NCBI RefSeq assembly: GCF_030848805.1
Contig: NC_092358.1
Span: 16,361,138 to 16,425,137, forward strand
From: Temnothorax longispinosus
Lineage: Eukaryota > Arthropoda > Insecta > Hymenoptera > Formicidae
DNA: 64,000 nt
Direction: 5' to 3'
Below the pieces are notes generated by a model. That model made no database searches. It saw only the letters and a list, made by a program, of their open reading frames with translations, and was not told where the DNA came from. A program made the position numbers and the translations under genes. How positions within the stretch are numbered: the first letter of the stretch is position 1; each line of letters opens with the position of its first letter. Below, piece by piece: positions 54,729-64,000 of the stretch.

Positions 54729-56043
54729 ACCTCGATATACTTAGCAGACAAATTTGATATTTCTTATTATTGATTATTTTAATAGTTTGGGAATCGTTTG
54801 GGCAAGTTTAGGAATATAGTTTCATAGTTTAGGAAATAATAGTTTATTTATAATTAATAAAAATTAATTGAATGTATAGTTAGCAGACATAATTTTAAAA
54901 ACAATTTTTTTCTTTTCAAATCAACGTGAAATCATTTGGGAAACACGTCTGTAATGTTTTAAACATTTGGGAAATAATGATTTTATCTGAAAATCAAGTT
55001 AGGGTAGACCGGGGACAAAAGTAACAGGGTACAGTTGTAACATCGTGAATATTTCTTAAACTATAAAAGGTACGTGTGTATGACCGCGAGGCGAGATCCA
55101 CTAGATAGAGCGGCATTTGTTCCTTAGTTCATTGCCGCCCCTCGCGGAACGTGCACGTGTGCAGGAGAAGAAGTTACTTTTTTCCTTCCTGAAGTAAGTT
55201 TTCTTACGTGCATAAAATCTGAAATATTTTTCTTTCTTTATGCCGAAGGTATAAGGTTTTATTTTTATATGTTTTAGTGATTATTTATGTTGATGATTTG
55301 CATAATACGATTGACTTTCATCCAGATATTTATGTAAAAAATTTACTTCGAATCATAAAATATCATTAGGGGACAATTGTAACATCAATGTCTGGGGACA
55401 GTTGTAGCGTTACAATTGTCCCCGTTGCTCGGGGACAACTTCAACTTAACCTAACCCTTTAAATATATATGATTATAAATAATCTTTCAGTTGAGAAAAC
55501 AGTATTATTTGTTTTTGTTTGCTATAATGTAAAAATACTGATATTGTCATGTAACAAATTATTTTATCATTAAAGTTACATTTTTTATAGAAAATTCGTA
55601 AGATTGATTATATAAACCTACTAAATAACCATTATTTTGTTTATAGATGATGTGGTACAATTGTTCCCCTCTGCTGTTACAATTGTCCCGGGGGTTGGGA
55701 CGGTTGTAACAGTATTCTTCATATTCTTTAAACAATAATAACTTTTTTTCTAGTTACATTACTGAATTCAGCACAAGAAAATTTTGTAGTCAAATAAATT
55801 CTACATCTAAAGGTACAGGTCTTTTTTACGTAGATATTATATTTTAACTGTTATAAAATCTTAAACTCAAAATGTTACTTTTGTCCCCGGTCTACCCTAC
55901 ATGTCACATGTGCGATAGCTGGACAGTTTTACCATGGTTTGTGAGTCATCCAATCACAGCTGAGAATGTGGAAAGTGCTGCTAAAGCATAAAAGAAACGT
56001 TCACTTTCCTAAAATGGATTCATTATTAGCGCTAATTGTTGCA
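54729..56043. repeat. left TIR of the 9.1 kb element (interrupted)
   Basis: Inverse of 63418-63829. Its inner end covers AAGAAACGTTCACTTTCCTAAAATGGATTCATTATTAGCG, so an ATG (56014, MDSLLALIVAF, hydrophobic) lies in both arms. The arms differ by scattered substitutions and are not freshly duplicated. Confidence 0.8.
55002..55897. mobile_element. TA-flanked element with repeated GGGACAA motifs
   Basis: 896 bp, ends GGGTAGACCGGGGACAAAAG / CTTTTGTCCCCGGTCTACCC, TA duplications (55000-55001, 55898-55899). The motif GGGGACAAxxGTAACA or its inverse occurs about eight times inside. No transposase; a mariner-like non-autonomous element. Confidence 0.8.
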
Positions 56044-56426
56044 TTTTCTTGGTATGTATAGGTAAAGTTAATTATATTATTTTAGAACTCCACAAAAGAA
56101 ATATGTAATGCGAAATGTATCATTACGCATAACATATTTGTAATTTGAAATGTATAATTTTTGTATCATTTTCTGTTTAGGTTATTATGCTACATGTAAT
56201 GCTGAAAGCAGCATATATGCTCAGCAAAGTCCAACCCCACGTCCGTGCAAAATAACGTGAGCCACGTGCTGAGCGGGCAACATCTTAGGTGGCTAACGGG
56301 GCAATGGCAAATCCTCCTGGAGTAAAAATGAAAAATATCTAAGGTAATAAAACTTTTATGACACTTAATAAGTATTATACTATTTAACTCCGAAGTTTAA
56401 TCAACAACAAATCTCAATTTTTTTAG

Positions 56427-57197
56427 GGCGAAATTGGATATCGGCTTACTAGCTATGATTTTAAGTTCTGTCGAGACTGGAAATGACACAGAGGCAATCC
56501 GCCCATTTATGGAGAATATCCATCAAACTCTGTCCGAATTTGTTAGTATTTGTCCCTTTGAAGCAGCTCGGGATGTTCTTACGCATTACGAAGTGCTGCA
56601 GTGCTCCAGGTCGTTGGTTGTCTTATATTCCGAAGAAGTTCTCGATAGGTAGCTAACGTGTTTTCACATTTAATTAAATTACAAGATTTGCGCGAGTTTT
56701 GATAGCTTATTTTTTGCTTTCTCGCAGAATCTTGCAACAATTGAAGTCACCAGTCGCTAATCAACACGCTCGTGCTTTAGTAGTTCTCTTAGACATCTCA
56801 TAAATAAACACTTTTCCGCCAGAGGTACGGAAATATATAGTTTTATTAACAAGTTCAACAATTGATATGCATACTGTTTTATTAGGATGATGGATCTCTG
56901 CAGAGAATCGCACTTAGCCTGCAGGAATCTTTCGGGGAGAATGGTGCGCTTCAAACGGTCGGGGCTATAGTGGCACTCGCGGCACGGCCAACATTTCCTC
57001 TTTTGCCGTCACAGAGGGCTAGATTTGTTCGCTATGGTTACATAAACAATGCGCAAAGTAAAATTAGATAATAATTAATTTAATAATTTAATAATTTAAT
57101 AATAAATAATTTAATAATAGAGAAATTAATTTTGTCTTGTTAAGATAGGTGTCACACTGTGAAACGAAGAGTTCTAAAAAAGCATTGTGGAATTACC
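56427..57197 (+). pseudogene. unrecognised multi-exon gene, degenerate
   Basis: Three collinear exons with GT-AG borders and matching phases: 56427-56648 (AKLDIGLLAMILSSVETG ... VLTHYEVLQCSRSLVVLYS), 56728-56824 (RILQQLKSPVANQHARALVV ... INTFPPE) and 56886-57057 (DDGSLQRIALSLQESFGENG ... QRARFVRYGYINN); a fourth near 57145-57197. One in-frame TAA in exon 2 (about 56803) breaks it. Leu/Ala-rich helices suggest a helical-repeat protein, but I do not recognise the family. Its position between TIR and transposase means either an accessory gene of the element or a captured host gene. Confidence 0.5.
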
Positions 57198-57259
57198 TAG
57201 AAAAATTCGACTGGAAAATATTGGCTTTTTTTCATATGGCATACAGACGTCAAGGATAA

Positions 57260-58802
57260 TCAGTGTCAGTTATCATTAAACATGGTAGGCTGGTAAGTTA
57301 TTTGTATATAAAAAATTTTAGTCCTAATTATATTTAAATCCATACAATAATGAAAATATATAGTGATTAATGTCAAAACAGCCTATAAACTTACGCACAT
57401 TTAATTATTTTTCGATTTAGCGATCGAATACTTATTTTGATGGAAAATTTCTTCAGCTTTTTAATGCCACTTTATTTTTTTGAGCTGTGATTATCAGTTT
57501 TTGTTATACAGTTAAATAACGTGCAGATGTCTTATTCATAACAAATTCAATTTTGGCTCATCCGCTCTTTTGGCATTAGTCACGCGATGTATATCCAAGA
57601 AACAAAATCAAATATCATCAAATATAAAATAAAATCTACCATTATTCTAATTTTGAATTGTAGTAAAACATGCATAAAATTCGAATTTTGTTGTAAAAGA
57701 AGGAATTGATGACGTTAGGTTATTTAAAGTCTAGTAAAAGGTACAAAAGTTACGTGCATTCCCAAATTTCGTTTCCAAACTTTGTTTTTATTTTTTTCAA
57801 TAAATAACAATTTTCGGAGAATTATATACCGACCGGAATTTTAACGGATTTATCGACACAACCCAGATCAGACAAACAATAAAAACAAAAGACTATTGAG
57901 ACTATGTAATTTCTTCTGTTCGTTTTCTTCTCCTGTGTTTAGTATTATTATAGAACTCATTATTGAGTGAAAGTGTTCTGGATGTTCAAATAAAAAAGAA
58001 AGTATATTGTATTGAATGTATCACCGTGAGAGTAAGTTTTCGTTTAAAAAAATAGTGAAATAGTGTAGTAATCTTTGACAATTTTCCATGATCATAACAC
58101 ATCTGCCACATTAAACGATAATAATCTGGATCCATCCCAATAGGAAAATGGATAAAATTTCTAAAAGATATTTGCTCAAATATTATACACTAACTGCATC
58201 ACGAAAGGAAAAAATTTCACAATAATTGCATTAATAATGTGCTTCGCCATAACGTAGCGGTTATGTCGGGATAAAATTTTTAAATGATATTTGCCCAAAA
58301 ATTAATATATTCAATTTAGAGTATAATTTACGCACAATTATTGTGTTATATTTATTATAATTGTGTAATATTTCATGTCATAACATTTCAAAATTATAAT
58401 TTCAGAATAATTGTACATTTTAAAGCATACATATTGATTTATTTTATTTCACAAAATATTCTAAAAATAATAAAACTTAAATACATTTATAAATTATTAG
58501 AGGTAATTTCTTTCCAAATTTAATTTTGCCATCATTCCACTAAGATTTGCCATAATGCTGCTAGTTTGCTGAAATACTATTTAGAAATAAATTGTGCAAA
58601 TATTTATCAATATTTGATGAAAGGTCTAAATTTCTCCATATTGTTGCTAAATATAGAGACATAATTGTAGCATTCCAAATTTCATTAAGATTTCGTCATA
58701 TAATTTATAAATGTTTTCCTATCGGGGCATTCAATAAGTTATTTTTCTGATTGCTGTAATGAATATTGAGAGTATGTAATATTTTTTCTTCATTTTTTTT
58801 AG
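57260..58802. other. AT-rich region upstream of the transposase
   Basis: About 1.5 kb without a convincing frame. TTTTTTTTAG immediately precedes the transposase ATG at 58803, an acceptor-like site, so a 5' untranslated exon may lie here. ORFs such as 58341-58523 are Ile/Tyr/Lys-rich by composition only. Confidence 0.5.
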
Positions 58803-61800
58803 ATGGGACGGCCTTGTAGTGTTCCTAACCGAGAAGCAATTCTGTTAATTCAGAAATATATGCAATATTTTAATACCAACAATTTTCCTTCGAGTTCTGC
58901 AAAAGTTTGGAAAAACATGAGCAAAGAGCTCAATGGAAAATGGAAACCGCATTCAGTTTATACATACGTAAGAGATAATAAAAATGGAAGTCTCGAAGCA
59001 GCTCGTCAGAATTTGGGTATAAATATCCAACCTCCAAGACCACTACCATCGAAGTCGACCATCGAAGATGATATCATTGATGAACTATCAGAGGATTCTG
59101 AATCGGACAAATCATCTTATCATGATGACGAGAATGGAGATTCTGACATTGGTGTTGATTCGTTCCCTCTAGTTCTTTCACCCACTGAGTGGGAACAGAT
59201 AAAGCCCGATCAGACTTCTAATCACCAACAGAAAAGATTGAAATCATGGGTTTGGCCAAATGTAATCACAAAAGCATTTTGGAATATGTACAAATTCCCA
59301 TGTGCTTTTCTGGGCAAATGGTCATACGTACGCATAGAACAGGATGAAAATGAAAATTATGCCGTTGGATCTTTCTATTTGAAGTTCAAAGGATTATGTA
59401 AAAGCAAAAAATGTAATAATAAAATTGTTGGCGTTGCCTACAAAAAACCGGTCAACGGAGAACTACATTTGATAATCACAACGCGTGATACTCGTAATGA
59501 TTATCATGAAGAAGTTAAGAGACCATTAAATGGTCCTGAAAGGAAATTAATTGGACGAAAATTAAAACGAAGAAGAGCCGCAGGATATCGGCAGAAATTA
59601 CTTGCGGAGAATATGAAATTTGGAGAGAACGAACCTCCGTGGGTACAAAAATGTCATATTTACAGACAAGCAAAGATGGAACACAACAAGGAAGATCTTG
59701 GCATAAAATCAGGCGTGAAAATGGACATGATAACTAGCATTCGCAATATGTTACAAGACATCCGATACAGCAATGCTATCCGCGAGATTGGAGCAAAGAA
59801 GTTTTACGTTTTTTACTGCAGCCCAGAACAAATTTTCGTAGAAAAAGAATACTGCCGAGTAAGAAAAGGATTTTCTCGAATTTGTCTAGATGCCACGGGT
59901 AAGGTGGTAAAAAAATTTGAAATTATCCCAGGGCGAAAAACTGGCCACATATTTTTATACACGATTACCATCAATTTTGAGGGTAAAACTCTTCCTGTGT
60001 ACCAAATGTTGTCGGAAAAACATGACGCAGTTTTCATCACATTTTGGCTTCAGGAATGGATACGAGCATGTAAGGCGACAATACCAGACGAAGCTATGTC
60101 TGATTTAGGGCGTGCTTTGTTACTGGCTATGTGTGAAGCATTTAACCGCATGACACTAAAGGAATATGTTGACGTTCTTTTCAAATGGGCAACGAAAGAC
60201 AGATATAAAACACCTCGGCCATTTAACACTCTAATAAGAGCGGATGTGGCTCATCAAATGGCTGCTGTCGCCAGGTGGAAATGTATTAAAGATCTACGCC
60301 ATCCTATTGTCAAAGGTTTTTATCTTCGTACAATTGCTTTAATGATTGACTGTCAAACAGTGCAAGAGTTCGAACATGTATTTCGACTGACATGCATCGT
60401 TGCACTGCATCTCGACCAAGATGAAAGTATAATGGTGTCAGGAAAACAAGTGTCGGTTTTTGAAGCTAGACGCCTTCTGGAAGAGTACATGGCTGAACAT
60501 GGACAGATTATCGAGGAGCTGGAGACGTCGAGAGAGAACGTCGAAATTGATGAGGAAGTTGAAAATACTTTGAATTCAGTTGAAGAAAAAGATGATAAGA
60601 ATTTAACCGTCACTCATCAATGGATTAAAAGTCTTATTTCAATGTCCACACCTCCTGATCAGCAAAAGATGGAGTGCAAGGCTGTAAACGGTTTTTATTT
60701 TTCGGAATTCATACAGCCACTTGAACGAATTGCCAAAGAGTTTCCTATATGGACTGCAGCAGCCCTCCCTGGCAAACAAACGCATGCGTCGACAGCTTCG
60801 CAGGAAGGATATTTTGCTGAAGTAAGGCAAAGAATCTTTGAAGGTATCCCTTTGCCGTGTTCTGCAAATCGATTTTTGAAAGAGCACATTGATGACTTGC
60901 ATTCTGGCACTAATGAGGTAGCAGCAAAATTAAAGCATTTTAATCACAATCACAGGCAGCCGGTACCATTTCCACATACACCAGAGAAAGAATCAGCCTC
61001 GCAAAAACCTATTCGAGCTCCTAGTTCATCTGATAAAGAATCGGAATTCCCGCGAAAAGCTGCTCCAGTTTCATGTTCATTTGACGAAGAATTAGGATTC
61101 TTGTCGCAAGAACCCATATCAGATTCATGTTTACTCGACAATGGATTAGGAATCTTCTTGCAAGATCCCACTCCAACTGCATGTGCAGCTAACGGGGAAT
61201 TAAAACTCACTTTGAAAAAATCACCATGTTCAGCAGATCAACATTCAGAATTCTATTCCCAAATACCTATATTATCTCCATGTTCAGCAGGTATTAAGTC
61301 AGCGCCTTCAGTACGAAAACCGGCATCAGATCCACGTTCAGCAGACGAAGGATCAAAATCCTCATTGCAGCAGCCATATATAAATATGAATTTTAATTCA
61401 ATAAGTCTATTGCGCGAGAGGGCTCGCATGGTGAATGACTCTGATTTGAAGAGTGGTGAAGCGTGGAAAGGACTTGTCAATGAGGAGAGCTGTTTTGTAG
61501 ACGTTAATGAAATAAGTCCTGAAAACCAAGAAGAATCAAAAAATATTCAAGATACTTCTCAAATTCTCTCTGAAGTACTCGACCTTCAAAGCAGCGACAT
61601 CGCAAACATTGATCGAAATCTTTTTATTCAGCCAAATAATAATACTCATGGCTTTTCTAAAAATTATGAGCAAGACAAACTTTTTACAAAAAAGGATCCA
61701 CACGCTGAATTGTCAACGCCAAATTCAAAAGAAGTTATTTTCTCGAGTACGCCATTAATCGACCATAATTATTCGAAATTATTATCAGATGAAGAAGTAT

Positions 61801-62872
61801 CGACTGAATTTCCTAAAGGTGACCAACAAAATTTGAATCCAAAATGTAATAAAAACAAACCTGCGAAAGTAGGTTTCTATTTTCAATCATATCCACAAAT
61901 ACGATTTCTCAACGAGAGATTTGATAATGGAGGAAAAAGAGGTTTTCTTTTGAAGAATGGGCTAAAATTAGGAATCATAAAAGTTGGTAATATTGCTGTG
62001 GATCTTCAAAAAACTTGTGGGTTTGATGCCATCATCCATACATTGCAATTTGGTGCACTTTATGATTCTCGATATCATTTTTCTATACAGTCATCGAATA
62101 ATCGCGCATTAAAATTTGTATGCAAATTTATGAAGATGGGCCTAACTATGGAAATACTTCGTGAACGCATTGTCCTTTTAAATGAATTTTATCCGATTGT
62201 AAAAGATCCTGAAGCTCCATCTATCAAACCGCACAAGTTGATTGCAGAAGACTCGATTACTCAGATATGGAAGAATCTCTTTTGTTGTTCCGAACCGACT
62301 GAGCCAAGTGCAATTAGATCGTCTGAATGTAATAATCCGGAATGTGTATCGCCATTACCAATGGATGTTGCATACTTTGAAGTAAATATCAAAATGATAA
62401 ATACCAAAGGTATTCAAGCATTGCAAGATGCTGTCTTATTCAATAAAAATGATTACCAGGGTAAGTGCCGACAAAAAAAATGCCCAGGAACAGTTACTGA
62501 AACGACTCGTTCAAATTTCCACATCTTTATTGATTTGGATACGAGGACACATCGTAAGAAAACACATGGTCTCAAATACCAGTTAGCAGATGTTCCAATT
62601 ACACTGAATTTTATAAAACAGTACCGGTATGTTTAGTAATATACATATAGATATCGCTTATTATGTATCGTTTTATTTACTTATTAAACATAAAAAACTG
62701 TATTGTTTTCAGCTTGATAGGTGTCATCGAACTCATTCATGGTCACTTTATTGCCTACTGTCGAAAACCTTCAGGACGATGGCTGAAATGTGATGATATG
62801 CAATTAAATGTCGAAGGGTGTGACGAGACAACAGTAATTACACCGATTGGGGCCATTTATATCGCGCTATGA
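58803..62872 (+). CDS. MULE/FB-type transposase fused to a USP-like cysteine protease
   Basis: Two exons, 58803-62626 and 62713-62872 (GT at 62627, AG at 62711-62712; CG+C = Arg keeps phase), ~1327 aa, no stops. N-terminus (1-75): possible DNA-binding module. ~165-255: WRKY/FLYWCH-like Cys/His segment (C199-x4-C204 ... H235). DDE core: D363 (ICLDATG), D434 (MSDLGRALL), a D-x2-H motif (ADVAH, 481-484) and E668 (ASQEGYF). The [C/D](2)H motif between D2 and E marks MULE, Rehavkus/FB-NOF, P, hAT and Kolobok transposases. ~720-860: Ser/Pro-rich degenerate repeats. C-terminus: KTCGFDAIIH (Cys1073), two C-x4-C pairs (1177/1182, 1223/1228), and in exon 2 HGHFIAYCR ... WLKCDD, the Cys and His boxes of ubiquitin-specific proteases. 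Assignment to MULE/FB is moderate, the protease fold fairly good. Confidence 0.8.
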
Positions 62873-63417
62873 ATCTGATGTGCAGTTGAATCTAACTGAT
62901 TATCTTAGAAGAGTGCAATTATGTCTATATTATAGTCCGTAAATGTTTATTTTATTATAAAATAACAATTTGCTCAGTTCTTTCATTTTATTATTCACAT
63001 CTTTAATTAAGATATTATTCTTAGTTATATTCGATTAACATGCAAAGGAACTTGTTATACATTGCCATAGAATCCATTAATCCGATACTTATGCATTTAT
63101 GATGCATTTATTACAAATAAGATAGTTCGCTTTTTTTTAAATCCATATATTTCATAGAACAGAGTTTACTTTATTTCCAGTGGCAATTGTAATCGCAAAG
63201 CGCTTTAAAACACATTTAGAAATGTGCCATTGTTAGAAAATAAAATGGAATTTTCATCTTATACTTTTTGTATGTTCCTTTATTTAGTCAACATTATTTT
63301 AACAAAGGACAGCATTCCATATGGATTGGCCGCCGCTTCCCTATTATGAAAATTATCGCAGGATTGAGAATTACTCCGGGTTCCAATCTATAAATATATT
63401 AAAATCCGCGAGAAAGA
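62873..63417. other. 3' flank of the transposase gene
   Basis: AT-rich, contains AAATAAA-like signals (for example TTATAAAATAACA near 62955); no gene. It leads into the right TIR. Confidence 0.5.
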
Positions 63418-63829
63418 TGCAACAATTAGCGCTTTAATAATGAATCCATTTTGGGAAAGTGAACGTTTCTTTTATGCTTTAGCAGCACTTTCCACGTTCT
63501 CAGCTATGATTGAATGACTCACAAACCATGGTGAAACTGTCCAGCTATCGCACATGTAACTTGATTTTCAGATGAAATCATTATTTCCCAAACGTTTAAA
63601 ACATTACAGACGTGTTTCCCAAATGATTTCACATCGATTTAAAAAGAAAAAAATTGGTTTTAAAATTATGTCTGCTAACTATACGCTCAATTAATTTTTA
63701 TTAATTATAAATAAACTATTATTTCCTAAACTATGAAACTATATTCCTAAACTTGCCCAAATGATTCCCAAACTATTAAAATAATCAATAATAAGAAATA
63801 TCAAATTTGTCTGCTAAATATATCGAGGT
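63418..63829. repeat. right TIR of the 9.1 kb element
   Basis: 412 bp, inverse of the left arm without the 896 bp insertion; this is the empty-site form that proves the TA element is an insertion. Confidence 0.82.
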
Positions 63830-63889
63830 TTCAATATCGGTTAGTATCAACAATCCGCTTTCGTTGCGTCTGGAATGGATCCCCTTCGT

Positions 63890-63947
63890 ACCTCGATATA
63901 CTTAGCAGACAAATTTGATATTTCTTATTATTGATTATTTTAATAGT
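63890..63947 (+). repeat. 58 bp extra TIR fragment
   Basis: ACCTCGATATACTTAGCAGA through TTTTAATAGT, the same orientation as the left TIR, then unrelated sequence. Possibly the start of a second, deleted copy lying just outside the first. Confidence 0.7.
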
Positions 63948-64000
63948 ATTGGGATAATGTATGGAGACGCATGTTTGACGTGCGTTATGACGCGCAGAAA

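Larger units (their letters stand above)
54729..63829 (+). mobile_element. 9.1 kb TIR element encoding a transposase-protease fusion
   Basis: Inverted ends ACCTCGATATACTTAGCAGAC (54729) and inverse (63829), arms of about 415 bp: 54729-55001 plus 55898-56043 on the left, 63418-63829 on the right. The left arm is interrupted by an 896 bp TA-flanked element. It carries a degenerate multi-exon gene and an intact transposase fused to a USP-like domain. I see no clear target duplication (left flank CCGCGTAGT, right flank TTCAATATC), so the ends may be shared, rearranged or old. A 58 bp piece of the same TIR recurs at 63890. Confidence 0.75.

Noticed and set aside
58803..62636. Reading the 1277-codon ORF as the whole gene
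   Set aside because: A GT-AG intron at 62627-62712 in correct phase adds the His box; the ORF end at 62636 reads into the intron.

Overview
This 64 kb window is eukaryotic, AT-rich and almost entirely transposable elements. I found no intact host gene that I can name. It is most likely an arthropod, and I suspect a hymenopteran such as an ant. The reasons are an R1 retrotransposon sitting at its 28S rDNA target site (R1 is known from arthropods), spliceosomal introns in the transposase genes, THAP/P-superfamily transposases, and Ty1/Copia elements primed by an internal part of initiator tRNA-Met. The species is inference.

Layout. 1-2420: 5' half of a Jockey/I-like LINE (LINE A, minus), running off the left edge. 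2425-11640: a second LINE (LINE B, minus), broken twice. Its ORF2 is split by a 4 kb cassette (3380-7378) of 28S rRNA - R1 element - 28S rRNA, and its ORF1 is split by an 879 bp terminal-inverted-repeat (TIR) element (9440-10318). 11.5-13.6 kb: leader and AT-rich sequence. 13618-18911: a young, apparently complete Ty3/Gypsy element (minus) with a 1316-codon gag-pol ORF, two ~660 bp LTRs and a 5 bp duplication.

19187-36107 is a stack of insertions. A roughly 1 kb mariner-like element (TA duplication, ~360 bp TIRs) was hit by Copia 1 (19591-30541) and by Copia 2 (30752-35710). Copia 1 was itself hit by a CCCGCG-TIR element (21416-24660), which carries a foldback element (22217-24283), and, in its 3' LTR, by a P element (27185-30349). 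Target duplications at nearly every junction make the order readable.

36790-39367 is a large foldback element with 9 bp flanking repeats. 39402-43489 is a second P element with a nearly full transposase, broken by frameshifts and a MITE. 44981-49870 is a third THAP transposase locus with an inverted partial copy. 50.1-54 kb holds direct repeats around a tRNA-like hairpin, a truncated gene resembling the YqaJ-type proteins of ISL2EU-like transposons, and a cluster of MITEs.

54729-63829 is the most interesting part. It is a 9.1 kb element with ~415 bp TIRs. It carries an intact two-exon gene for a ~1327-residue protein that combines a MULE/foldback-type DDE transposase core with a C-terminal ubiquitin-specific-protease-like domain. 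It also carries a degenerate multi-exon gene I do not recognise. The foldback elements with 9 bp flanks are the kind of substrate such a transposase family is known to move, so the region may hold an autonomous element beside its dependents; that link is inference.
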